The notes beneath the pieces were generated by a model. It worked only from the letters and a program-made list of their open reading frames with translations, did not search any database and had not been told where the DNA came from. 64,000 nucleotides of DNA from NCBI GenBank assembly GCA_012934845.2, contig WNNJ02000651.1:1-64000 (forward strand), given 5' to 3'. The position numbers and the translations under genes are program-made. The first letter of the stretch is position 1. Every line of letters starts with the position of its first letter. Origin of the DNA: Pomphorhynchus laevis. Lineage: Eukaryota; Acanthocephala; Palaeacanthocephala; Echinorhynchida; Pomphorhynchidae. Of this stretch, positions 20,901 through 31,139 are shown piece after piece.

Positions 20901-22308
20901 TGTTCATAATTGATGATAAGGGCATCTTACGACAGATAACCATAAACGATTTTCCAGTTGGTCGATCAGTAGAAGAGACATTACGTTTGGTAGAAGCTTT
21001 CATGTTTACTGACAAACATGGTGAAGGTATGTCTTCATAGATCGGCTAGTGAATACAGTAGCCACTGTTTTTAATCTATATATATGAAATATATTCATAT
21101 TCATATTAATTTATTATTAGATAAATTAATAAAAGCAGGCAGTCGGATGCACATCTAATTGATTATAGAATAATTTGTCAAAATTGAATCAACTTTGCAC
21201 ATAATCCTCGTCATACGAAGACTGATGGTATTTTTCTTTGTCCATATCACTGCTGACGATTATCAAGTCACATATTTAACAAGTTTTCAGTTACTTTTAT
21301 ATATCTTACATTACAATGTTAATGTAGTAATGTTTGTAACGTGTAGTTTCCCGCAATTTGCATTTAAGATCGGTTATAATGCTCATGTATTCCGTTGTAG
21401 TATACATTGCCTTATAGCATTTTCAACATGGCTTTCGGTATGGAAACTTACACACAATCAAACTTAAATTATCCATATCTAATTGATATCTCACAATTCT
21501 CTGTCTTCATGATTGATTCATGAAATTATTAATTTATTATCAATATTCATTATTAATTTCTTATCTTAACATTGTTAACATTTCTACAGTGGATTTTATC
21601 TTTCTAAAATCAAACATTGCACAAAGTCATATAACAGATCAATTTGTCCTTATTTATTGACATTAAACAGATTATAGGCTTTATGCATGAAAAGCAGAAA
21701 GCCGAGTGTCATCAATATTAAAGGTTTGAGTTCAACACGTATTCACTTGAAAATTACCTTGGTTATTCCACCCACATTCAGTGATTACGCGTTATCTTAC
21801 TACAATATGCACAGTTTCGATCAAACTGCAATACATGCATACATATCAACGTTTGTATAATTAGAAGGGTTGTACTTGCATAATCAGTTTGATAATTAAG
21901 GACCAAGTATAACTCTTTCCCTATGATGATTGCATAGCTAAAAGTGGATTATTGTCGGTGCATCACCTACTAACGACGCATCTATGTGATGAATATCCTC
22001 TGGCTTTCAGCATCAGGAATATTATCGTTTGAATAAATATATAACCCAAACTCTATCAATATATATATACTAAATGGTGTTGCTTGATATATATATTCAT
22101 TTCTCTAAAAAGTATTATTTTCGCTGAATTGACTGTTTCAGTTAGTAATATTACATTGATGAAATTGTAGTTTTCTTTCTATAAAATATTGTCATCATTT
22201 AAATGTATATAATACTTTTAATTAGTGTGTCCAGCTAATTGGAAACCAGGAAGCAAATCAATGGTTGCCGATACGGTGAAGTCGAAGTCGTATTTTTCGA
22301 AAATCTAA
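17716..22308 (+). CDS. typical 2-Cys peroxiredoxin (thioredoxin peroxidase), four exons
   Basis: Reduces hydrogen peroxide and alkyl peroxides with thioredoxin as reductant; expected to be cytosolic because no leader is seen. Exons are 17716-17972, 19114-19236, 20896-21026 and 22226-22308. They join to 594 bases, that is 197 residues and a TAA, the usual length. Introns have phases 2, 2 and 1 with GT-AG ends (donors GTAAGT, GTGCGT, GTATGT). The peroxidatic Cys51 is in FTFVCPTE; the resolving Cys172 is in [11 protein letters not shown], split by intron 3. The sensitivity motif GGLG is GGIG here, and the C-terminal YF is present (KSYFSKI), as in hyperoxidation-sensitive eukaryotic enzymes. The wording is close to animal PRDX1/2 and helminth thioredoxin peroxidases. 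Introns 1 and 2 carry repeats. The intron 1 acceptor was chosen because only the AAG at 19111-19113 keeps frame and family length. Confidence 0.95.
18058..18636 (+). repeat. dispersed repeat R600 copy 2, in peroxiredoxin intron 1
   Basis: About 580 bp almost identical to 22927-23501. The first ~110 bp are also shared with 6802-6912. It lacks the first ~45 bp of copy 3. No coding capacity beyond a short chance frame. Possibly a SINE or the end of a longer element. Confidence 0.85.
19114..19236 (+). CDS. peroxiredoxin exon 2
   Basis: Codes [17 protein letters not shown] through GNAYR. Bounded by the acceptor ATTAAG|G and donor CAG|GTGCGT. Confidence 0.93.
19311..19628. repeat. foldback element FB-B, in peroxiredoxin intron 2
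   Basis: Two inverted arms of about 125 bp meet near 19478. The left arm starts with sequence near TTTAATCCTATCTATAAGCC and the right arm ends with its complement near GGCTTAGATATGATTAAAGC. In the middle, CTGACGA (about 19483), a weak hairpin and GAAACGTG recall a decayed hammerhead core. One arm recurs at 12077-12175. Confidence 0.75.
20896..21026 (+). CDS. peroxiredoxin exon 3
   Basis: Codes [35 protein letters not shown] and TDKHGE. Acceptor GGTTTTAG|A, donor GAAG|GTATGT. Confidence 0.95.
22226..22308 (+). CDS. peroxiredoxin exon 4
   Basis: Codes [16 protein letters not shown] through YFSKI and a TAA. Acceptor TTAATTAG. Contains the resolving Cys172. Confidence 0.95.
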
Positions 22309-22882
22309 GAAAATGGACTGCTATAGCTGATGATTTACATGTTATTAGAAAAATCATTCAGGGTTTACTTGCTATATCTCGATTGTTAACGCCACCACGA
22401 CATAATTTATAAAAAAATTTGCTGTCTTATGATCATTTTTCGAGATAGGATTGTATAGATAAAATTGCTTATATTTTATATAAAATAATGTTTATTTTTT
22501 AATTACAAATTCCACATTTAATATATTTAATTTACCAATAGCAAAATCATAAAAAATTCTGAATTGTTATAAACTATTGTACTATTATTTCCTTACATAT
22601 CATTATAAAATATTGATATATAAATATTACTATTAAATATTAATGTTAATATTTATAATATAAAGACCATTATTATATTAGTTATTATATAAAATATATA
22701 TTTTATTAATCTAGATATATTTTACACGCTAGTGTCCAAATATTAATGGTATATTAATGAAATGCTTAATAAATTTAATTTAAAACTGGTGCATTTTAAA
22801 ATTACTATAAACAAAACAATAATGCTTATCTTATAATTTAATTTCCAAATATAATTGTTTCTGTTCTACGTCTAAGTTTATA

Positions 22883-23501
22883 TTATTTTTCTTTCAACAG
22901 CTTTATCTATACGACTAGTTTCATATCGTATTTCATAAAAACAAAAATGAATGTTTTGTTGGTAATTTTCATTAGTAAAATGATTGAACAAATAAAAATG
23001 TATAACAAAACAGGTGATAATGCACACGATCTACTACTTTCTTAATGTCCATCTACGTATGCGAAAAGCAATCAAATCACTGATGGAAAACCACTTACGA
23101 CCAAGCCTCTTAGAGCTCTGGGAAATATGGTTATTTGTTACGGAAGATGTAATATAAAAAGAAAACAAGTCCCGAAATAGTCGTAAGTATTGCTTGGAAC
23201 ACCCGATGGCAGACGTTGAACTCGTTTTATAGTCTATCTTGCTGTATTCTAAACGTTGTTGAGTCTATTCAAGTCAAATTTGCCTGTAATTAACTGTAAT
23301 TGTAAACCCTTGTATTTTACCAAATGTGCAACGATATGGACAAGGTTGATAAGACATAACTAAGAAGACTTTAAGGATAACCATACTCTTTAATTTGTGT
23401 ATCAATTAAGTTCTATTAAATAAAAAAACTCATCCTGAAATGAGCTGTTCGATATCATAATAGTCTATCATATGATGTTGATCGGACAATAACGGTTTAT
23501 A
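22883..23501 (+). repeat. dispersed repeat R600 copy 3 (longest)
   Basis: The longest of three copies, about 620 bp, placed between the peroxiredoxin gene and PLE-2. It begins TATTTTTCTTTCAACAGC and ends near GGACAATAACGGTTTAT. Near-identity to copy 2 argues for recent spread or a local segmental duplication. Confidence 0.85.
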
Positions 23502-25675
23502 TCGTTTTTACATTAAAACGCTTAATTCCTAATACCCATTAGGATTGAATGACGTGATACAAGGAATTGGCAGAAGTAGTATAGTAAATAATAAACAACT
23601 ATATAATAATCCGGTTAGATGCAAGCCAAGAATCATGGCGATAAAAGGAATAAAAAATAGACTTAAAAATATTAAAAAAGATATGCATATAAATGAACAA
23701 TTAGAAATATTAAAACGACTTTTAAGAGATAATATGCTGAAAGATCTTTATGTAAATATAAGTTTTTCTAAAGATATATTTGTTCAATAAATCAAAGATT
23801 AAAAACGATTATGACAAATTAAGTTGTATAATTAATAGTTATTGTATTGTAAAATACTATAATCGAACAATAAATGTTAATAATAACAACACCAAATATA
23901 CATTAACCAAAAACTTCATTAATAAATGTAAATATAACATCGATATAGATAGACTTTTAAATAATAAAGTATAGGAATAATAGGATCAGATTTAAGTACA
24001 AACATATTCCTAAAATAAGGTATAAACTCCTACCGCAATTAGGACGAAAAATTTGTAATTATAATAAAGAATTAAAATCAATATGTAACGATAATATTAG
24101 AAACAATGGAAACAGAATGCGATTATAAAAGTCTTAGTTTTGATAAAATAAATGAACATATATGCACTCATAATCTAGAATTAATTGAAAATTGTGAATT
24201 AAGGAAATGCTATCAAAAGAGTATAAATAAAGATTAAATAATAACAACGACAAAAATAAAATTTACAATTCGTTATATAATAACTTAAATGATTACTTTA
24301 GTAAGCTGATTAATAGTGAAAGCTCGAATATATCTAAGATAAAAATTTGGAAAGATTATATATTAGATAAAATTAGAGAGAAAATGAAAATAACAAGCAA
24401 TTATAAAAGGAAAGATAAAATTAATAAAGATATGTATGAAGAACTTACTAAATTAAAGGATAACTATATAATAACAATTATTGATAAAGCTAGTAATAAC
24501 TTTGTCTTCATATGCAAAAAGCTGTGTTATGATATACTAATGAAAGAGGTTAATTCTAAGGATTTAAATGTAAATCCAACATATGAACGTAGTGAGTTAA
24601 GTTTAGAAACAATTATTACAAGTCACTGTTCTATAATGGATAAAAAGGGTATAAAAGTTGAATCAGATAATAAAATTATACCTATATTATATCGGAATCC
24701 AAAATTACATAAAAATCCAATAAAACCTAGGTTCATATGTATTGCGTTTAAATGTACATTAAAACCACTTTCTGTCGATATTAATAAAATACTTAAAGTA
24801 ATTAAAGCACACTTCAAAAAATATTGTAGGATATCGAAATTAATACTGGTATAAAACACTATTTCAGTATTAATTCTACAAAAGAATTTTCAGAACAGAC
24901 AAAAGGAATAAATTTTCAAAATATAAATACATACGATTTTAGTACGCTTTATAAAAATCTAGATTTAGTAGATATTAAAGAAGCGTTAGTAAAATTAATT
25001 AATCTTATATTCGTAAAAATATATGCATATATATGTTATAATAATTATAACGCCTATCTAACAAAAATTAAACCATCAAGTAAATATAAATATATGGATA
25101 AAATTGAATTAATAGAATCCTTAAATATTTTGATAAATCAAAATTATTTAAAAGTAGGGACATCTATATTTAGACAAGTAAAAGGTGTTCCAATGGGAGG
25201 TAATCGTAGCCAAATTATAGCTAACTTGTTTTTTAGCTTTATAGAATATGAATTTGTTCATAACTGTGTCAAAACTAAATCTAAACTATATAAATATATG
25301 AAATATATGTTTCGATACATTGATGATATATGTGTATTTAATTCTAATAATTTTTATTCAATTAGTGAACAAATTTATCCAGAAAGCCTTATTCTTAACA
25401 AAACCAATGATATTGGTTTTCTTCAAAATCATTTAAATAATTTAATAGATACATATTTTAAACTAGGTTACTATAAAAATACCATCAAGCAGAAAATAGT
25501 AAAATATATAAATCAACACAATAATATAAAGAATAAATTTAAACTCTTAAGTGGCAAATTTTTATGGATGGATAATAAATAATATACTTTGTATTAGAAT
25601 AAGATACTAGATAGTTTTATCCGAGGAAATACATCATTAGCATGTATTTGGCCCCGCTGCTATGTTGGGTAATGA
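23502..25675 (+). mobile_element. Penelope-like element, most complete copy (PLE-2)
   Basis: The 5' coding part is split into frames at 23545-23790 and 23780-23974. The RT follows (24384-25582), then a 3' region with the hairpin AAATACAT/ATGTATTT, ending at ...CTGCTATGTTGGGT near 25670. Compared with PLE-4 it lacks about 170 bp after ...IYPESLILNKTN (the PLE-4 segment reading LDINIKL through ATICN). No GIY-YIG endonuclease could be recognised at either end. It abuts R600 copy 3 upstream. Confidence 0.8.
24384..25582 (+). pseudogene. PLE-2 reverse transcriptase
   Basis: The frame 24384-24854 holds IIDKASNNFVFICKK and the PLE block ILYRNPKLHKNPIKPRFI followed by CTLKPLS. In another phase, near 24927-24960, motif A reads TYDFSTLYKNL with its Asp. 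A third segment (25094-25582) holds motif B KGVPMGGNRSQIIANLFF and motif C MFRYIDDICVFN with the Asp pair. The protein ends KLLSGKFLWMDNK. Frameshifts near 24850 and 25000-25090 make it defective. PLE RTs are related to telomerase and can prime at DNA ends. No endonuclease domain follows the RT, so this may be an endonuclease-lacking or N-terminal-endonuclease lineage. Confidence 0.8.
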
Positions 25676-25679
25676 TGTT

Positions 25680-26035
25680 TCGTCGTTATATCAATCGTCA
25701 TTAAGCAATTTAGATAAGCTAAATAAGTCTAGATATTTTATATTATTTTTAAATTAAAACTAATTCTAAAGAAAATTCAAATAATTATAAATAATAAATA
25801 ATTGTTGTGTAAGATTTTATATAATTTATATCAAGTTAAAGTTTGAAACTTAAAATGAAAGTCAATTGTCATGAATTGACTAATAAATTACAGACAATGG
25901 ATCAAACTAAAATTAGAGGTCAGATAATACTCAGATCTTATATAAATGGTTATCAAACGATAACACCATTGTCATAAATTATAACCTGATTGTGATCTAC
26001 ATTGCCATCTCAATTATCAACTTATTTAGATGACA
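25680..26035. other. AT-rich gene-free stretch
   Basis: No gene or repeat is recognised between PLE-2 and the next foldback. Confidence 0.5.
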
Positions 26036-26083
26036 AACTAAAATATCTAGTAAAAAGATCAAGACTAGTCAAATTATTTTTTT

Positions 26084-26127
26084 GTTTTCAAATTTTCAAC
26101 CACTACTGCGTTCATCATCAGGAAACA
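26084..26127 (-). ncRNA. hammerhead-like core, left arm of FB-C (candidate)
   Basis: On the - strand: stem I strand TGTTTC, CTGATGA (26115-26121), a loop-forming segment ending in GTGGTT, GAA, AATT, T, then GAAAAC. Stem I has four pairs. Stem II is short (AAC with GTT). Stem III would be the palindrome AATT, formed only between two molecules. Confidence 0.4.
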
Positions 26128-26149
26128 CCACTACTGCAGTCATTATCAG

Positions 26150-26192
26150 GTTTTCCTGATGATTACCCAGTAGTGGTTGAAAATTTGAAAAC
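26150..26192 (+). ncRNA. hammerhead-like core, right arm of FB-C (candidate)
   Basis: A compact 43-nt unit. GTTTTC (26150-26155) pairs perfectly with GAAAAC (26187-26192) as stem I. CTGATGA is at 26156-26162. Stem II is weak (ACC with GGT). GAA (26179-26181) is followed by the palindrome AATT (26182-26185) and T (26186) as the cleavage-site base. All invariant core residues are present. Confidence 0.5.
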
Positions 26193-26529
26193 AAAAAATA
26201 ATTTGACTCGTTTTGATCTTTCTACTATTTTAAAATGGAATCTGTTACACACTAAAATATCTGGAATGCTGTTTCGTCGTTTTATTGAATCGTAATTAGA
26301 CGACACTCATTAACAGCTAAATATATACATCAGAGCGGCTATAAATGGTGATCCAACGATATTAATCTAGTAACATATAAAATTAGTTATCTAAATTCAC
26401 TTGCTATATAAATGTAATATAGATGTGCAATGACATCTCATATTGTAGTGTTGAAAATCGAATTAAACATTAACGAACGCTACAATATTTATTTTTGTAT
26501 AAACTTACCGTAATCTTAGATATCTATTT

Positions 26530-26718
26530 CTAGACCCATTGCGACCACGGGGCAAAGGGTCTAGAAATCAAGACTAAAAAATCTACACAAATAAAATTTT
26601 CAAGGTGACGGCCGTCGATAAGCTGGCGGCAGCCGATGAAGTCAGCTTGTTCTTGTGGGTTAAATTTGTTAGTAATTATCTTGTTAGCTGATCGACCTGG
26701 CAAAGTATACTTTTTCAA
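26530..26718 (-). other. short open frame, unrecognised
   Basis: A 62-codon - strand frame (contains ADFIGCRQLIDGRHLEN) in sequence more balanced than its flanks. No family recognised. It may be a remnant of a retroelement. Confidence 0.15.
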
Positions 26719-26782
26719 AAATAGGGCAACAACAAAATGTACATCGACATCAATTTTTCATGAATCAATACAAAATCACCCT

Positions 26783-26984
26783 ATACAAAATATATCTTAA
26801 AAGAATTACTTGCTTTCCCGTAATATAGGCGACAAATTTATATAGGCGACAAATAGCATAGGCAAATAATATAGGCAAGTAATAGGTGACAAATATATAG
26901 GTGGTAAATAATAAAGGAACAAAATATCTCAATACAAAATATATCTTAAAAGAATTACTTGCCCTACATAATATAGGCGACAAA
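26783..26984. repeat. 149-bp tandem duplication with short inner repeats
   Basis: ATACAAAATATATCTTAAAA and the following ~30 bp occur at 26783 and again at 26932. Between them the motif ATAGGCGACAAAT recurs several times with variations. Confidence 0.7.
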
Positions 26985-27103
26985 GCGGCCGGAGAAAGTA
27001 TGTGGTCAAGATGTATAGTGACGGACTTATCCTCACAGATTTCTCGGTGTTTTATCGAATTGCAAAAGTTAATCAGATCAAAGGCTGAGTTAGTTATTAT
27101 CTA

Positions 27104-27145
27104 TTGCCCAAGCTTTCGTCGCGTTACGGCTACGTCAGTGGTTAA
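27104..27145 (-). ncRNA. hammerhead-like core, left arm of FB-D (candidate)
   Basis: On the - strand: CTGACGT (one change from CUGANGA), A, GCCG-TAACG-CGAC, GAAAGCTT. Stem II has one mismatch. Probably inactive. Confidence 0.4.
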
Positions 27146-27225
27146 TTGTAATTAGTCTAAACAATTATAACTTTTTCTTTAATTGTAACTTAGAAAAAGT
27201 TATAATTGTTCAGACTAATTACAAT

Positions 27226-27270
27226 TAGCCACTGACGAATCCGTAGTAACGCGGCGAAAGCTTTGGCAAT
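27226..27270 (+). ncRNA. hammerhead-like core, right arm of FB-D (candidate)
   Basis: GCCA, CTGACGA (27232-27238), a stem II with CCG and CGG, GAA (27256-27258), the palindrome AGCT, T, then TGGC. GCCA and TGGC pair as stem I. Combining both arms gives a consensus stem II of GCCG with CGGC around TAACG. The CUGANGA and GAAA strands are intact in this arm. Confidence 0.5.
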
Positions 27271-27319
27271 AAATATAATAACTAACTCAGCCGTTGATCT
27301 GATTAACTTTTGCATCTTA

Positions 27320-28147
27320 AAAACATGAAACTGAGAGATAAGCGGATATTTAATTCTATTGTTTTATTAAATTATTTGTTTCTGTAAGAATAAATCTTCC
27401 TTTCAGTTCAAATATATATGGGCACTCGTTTATTAGTAAATCCAAAGTCGATGATGATTTTTTTAGATAAACAGAAGAATCTTAACATTAAGTTCAATTT
27501 GATTTTATCGGTAGCCTTGAGATTGCTAACGTTCAGATCCTGCAGTATTACCGTTAGGCTGTAGGAAATTCTAGTAGCTAGCAAAATAGAAATATTTCAT
27601 TGCCGTAAACGTAACCAACTGAAGCCAAGATGTTTATCATAGCAAATTGGGAATCTATTTTGCTAACAAGTTTTAGATATGCACAAAAAACGTCCAACGG
27701 TAATTTAATGTATTAATAATGTATTAAACAATTTAATGTATTTGACGCATTAGTGTATTTAATGTATTAGACTACTACTGTCAACCCGTTTTTCTAAAAA
27801 TATAATTCAAACTCATTTTATACAGATAAAATGTTTGCTGGACTAAAGTAATAAAGAGCTAAGTCGTATTAATAGAGCAGAAGCATCTGTTGAACTTCAT
27901 GAAAATCTGCTATAAACTGATTAGACAACAACGGACTCAAGGAATCTTGATGAATGACATTTAATTGTAGCGAACTTTTAGAATACTGGATACTGCCGAT
28001 GTAGTAAAAAATACGCAGATTCAGTTAGCTGATCTAATTTATTCTACGGATAAGTTATTATTGATTTGTAAACTGTTTTCTCTGTAATATAACCTCTGTC
28101 AGAAATACTGGAACTATGTATTATTGGTTACAACGTTATTATTATTT
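27320..28147. other. AT-rich gene-free stretch
   Basis: No gene or clear repeat is visible. Confidence 0.45.
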
Positions 28148-28720
28148 TTCTGCTAATGTTCAAGCAATTTAATGAATTTTTTCTATTTCTTATAATGGAA
28201 AAATAAAAATCAACATAATATTATTAAAATATTAAATTTACAATATATAAATCAACAACATATCATTAAAAATAAATTTAAACTATTAATCGAAAACCTT
28301 AATATGGATAATAAACAATATGCTTTGTTAGACAGTAACATCATCATCCGTTTTTCGACAATCAATTTTTAAAGCCAAAAAATATTCTTCTGCTAATGTT
28401 CAAGCAATTTTATGATTTTTTTCTATTTCTTGTAATAGATAAGTATAAATCAACAAAATATTATTAAAATATTAAATTTAAACTATTAAGCGAAAAAATT
28501 AACATGGATAATAAACAATATGCTTTATATTAGAATAGGATACTAGATAATTAAATTGCATTAGAGGAAATACATCATTAGCATGTATTTGGGCCGCTGC
28601 TATGTTGGGTCGAGGAATAGGGATGGAAACCTGATAACATAGCAGTTCCTCCTGATGAACTTTAATCCTTATTATGATACATCGTTTGTTATTTATTAGT
28701 AAATACATATTGACTTCATT
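28148..28720 (+). mobile_element. PLE 3' end with 240-bp tandem duplication (PLE-3)
   Basis: TTCTGCTAATGTTCAAGCAA occurs at 28148 and 28388. Each copy is followed by the PLE sequence just before the RT stop (TTAATATGGATAATAAACAATATGC type). The second copy continues through the conserved 3' structure: hairpin AAATACAT/ATGTATTT near 28567-28591, then CTGCTATGTT near 28597 pairing with AACATAGCAG near 28635, then a stretch complementary to the start of the 3' region. Confidence 0.75.
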
Positions 28721-28865
28721 TATAAAAGTCAATAAAAATTGACTTTTATTTTAAATTTTAACAATTTTTATCGTGATATAAATATTAATTGTATAAAATT
28801 TTAAATAATTATTTATTATTATTTATTATTATTTATCTTTATTTTTAATTTATAAATAATATAAA

Positions 28866-29132
28866 TTACGTAAACTCAGTTAGCAAATCTGAGTAATGAG
28901 GAACAAGAATTTGATGGATTACATAAAGCATTGAATCTCCAAGCTTCAAAATACATGTTAACATTTTTGAAAGGAGACTTCCACTGTCGGAATTGAATGC
29001 CTTTGTAAAATCAACAAAGACAACATGCAATGACTTTATATATTTTTTGGCTTTAAAAATTGATTGTCGAAGAACGGATAATGATGTTACCGTATTACAG
29101 GATGTTATACATCCATGTTGTTCAGCAGACAA
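28866..29132 (-). pseudogene. LINE reverse transcriptase fragment
   Basis: An 88-codon - strand frame contains QHGCITSCNTVTSLSVLRQ and VVFVDFTKAFNSDSGSLL. These match the block before and at RT motif A of APE-type LINEs (usual wording QHGFRPGRST and FIDLTKAFD). No further RT motifs follow in any frame. A small relic of a LINE family not otherwise seen in the window. Confidence 0.65.
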
Positions 29133-29139
29133 TATATTA

Positions 29140-30820
29140 CAAACAAAAACTAATAGTCTTTGAAGCCTACCTTAATGACTTCAATAAAACTTGCTATTTC
29201 CAACTTTATCTTTATTAAGTAATGATAAAGTATCCAAGATAACACTAAAACTATATTTAGCAAATATGATTGCTTTCATTTCTTTAGTGGCATATGGTAA
29301 ATTCTTTCATAAATTTATAGGAACAAAGAAAGTGAGTGAAAAAGTTTTAGTACAAAAAAAATCACGATAGCTACTGCAACAGCATCTCTATGAAATTAGA
29401 AACAGCTGTTTTAACTGTTTAATTTTTTATTTTTTAAGCAGTAAAACTTTGTAATTTCATGAAAAGTATATTGCAGGAACTATCGAAATAATTTCACTCA
29501 ATTTCTTCGTTTCTATAAATTGATAAAAATTAAAGAAGACAAAAGGGATATCTTTAATATTAATAAATTCGTTACATCAATTATTTTTTTCCGCTGCGCA
29601 CTGTTGTCTTAAATACCATTGAAATCAATAAATGTACGTACATGCCATTTAAAAAATAAAAAGATGTACAGATTGCATACAAAGAAGTACAGATGGCATA
29701 TAAATATGACATCTGTACGTATCCATCTAGTCTAGATATAGTATCGGGGGACTTGTAAGTGTTTGCTTATTGTGAATCGATGATATATCTGAAGATGTTT
29801 TATATGCGCTCTGTTTTTACTACCCGACATAACATAATCAGCAATTACGTATTTATATTTTTAAGACTGTTATGTTATTTTAGCTACACATTTTCATGAA
29901 GAATCGGGCTAACTTATTAGTTGTACTTTAGAAATGCTTTAAGGCAGCACATACTACGTGCTCACAGACCGAATAGGTACAATGGAAGACCGCTTTTTAT
30001 TGTAATTTCTTCTGGTTGCTTATAGAAAAATATGTTCGGATTTAAACATATGCATGTGGGTTAATCTAAAATACATCTCAGCAGGTTGACAGGCAAACAT
30101 TGGAGGAGAACAGAGTTGGGGTCTTCTCGGTTTGGTTCTCCCAAGCAAATAAAAAATCTTTTGGCTTATTTTAAGCAGTATAAATATGCGTATCGACTAT
30201 GTCAATTTTATTTTGTAGAAACCAAGTTGAGTATTAAAAAAACATAATTTATTTTTTTTGAAAATAAAAATAAAAATTAAATTAAATCTCAAATATAAGA
30301 GCGTTGTGGTTAAAAAATTACATAAAATACTTATTATACATCTTGACATGACTAATAAGTTTGAGCTTTAAATAATGCATATTCACAGAAAAATTTGTTT
30401 TTTAAGTTTTCGTCAAAAAAGTAAATTAAAATTAAAAAATCTCAACATTTTTAAGCACAAATACAAACTTTTGTATTGCTATTATAAACTAATTTTTATG
30501 CTATATAACATACTATAATTTGATCAGCCATGCTCTTAAATATTTGACGATATTCAATTTTACATTTTTTTATAAATATTTGGAAGTATTATTTAAAAAA
30601 ATAATTTTTAAATTTCATAACCAATATCAGAGTATATTGCTCAAAATATTTACATAAAATATATATGATACATCTCGATACTTTAGTTGTGTTTGGGGAC
30701 GAATAATGCATCTTCATTAGAAAATAATTGAAATTGTTTTATCATATTTTGCTATTTGCCTCTCCCCCCCATTCGTTAACAAAATAATGATTCCAAATGA
30801 TAAATATATTATTCTTTAAA
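29140..30820. other. gene-free stretch
   Basis: AT-rich sequence with no supported gene. Near 29635-29720 there are several short direct and inverted repeats around ATGTACAGATTGCAT-type words. Confidence 0.45.
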
Positions 30821-30824
30821 ATAA

Positions 30825-31139
30825 TTACATTACAGCAAAATCTCGAATGAGAGTGAATAATTTTTCAAATAAATTTTGTCCGCAATTCCTGTGTCGCCAT
30901 AGAAATTCAACTAGATAGGAATCCAGCATTTGTCTATGTGTTCCACATTCCAGCTTGTGCCGTCTTTTTAGCTAATTCCACGTGCTTTCCACTGTCTGTG
31001 TGTGGTGGCCAACTTCCGATACAAATTCCTCACTGTGATTAACAGTGTAATGCTGAAAATTGTATCCGTCCATTGAATCTAGCCCGCTGTAACCCTTCCA
31101 CATATTTGACAGAATAATGCTGCCAGGTTGTTGCCTGTG
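30825..31139 (-). pseudogene. Merlin/ISXO2-like DNA transposase remnant
   Basis: On the - strand one phase from 31139 to the TAA at 30825-30827 reads GSIILSNMWKGYSGL, then GYNFQHYTVNHSEEFV, GHHTQTVESTWN, an in-frame TAG, LKRRHK, and LVEFLWRH. The NHS, the Glu of the TVEStW block and the spacing match the C-terminal half of Merlin (IS1016-like) transposases, whose catalytic triad includes that Asn/Glu-containing region. The N-terminal half is not recognisable upstream. One in-frame stop and the truncation make it a relic. Terminal repeats were not found. Confidence 0.7.

Larger units (their letters stand above)
26039..26236. repeat. foldback element FB-C
   Basis: Arms of about 70 bp (26039-26108 and 26168-26236) are close to perfect complements, including GTTTTCAAATTTTCAACCAC and its complement. 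The ~60-bp centre holds a further partial copy of the same CCTGATRATGA unit. Each arm encodes a hammerhead-like core. Confidence 0.8.
27061..27318. repeat. foldback element FB-D
   Basis: Arms of about 115 and 125 bp (27061-27175, 27190-27314) are about 90% complementary, from TGCAAAAGTTAATCAGATCA inward to AAAGTTATAATTGTT. A 14-bp spacer separates them. Each arm contains one hammerhead-like core in opposite orientation. Confidence 0.85.

Noticed and set aside
28597-28690. CCTGATGA near the PLE 3' end as a hammerhead core
   Set aside because: GAAAC lies before CTGATGA, and no complementary stem II sequences flank them in either the direct or the permuted (type II) order.
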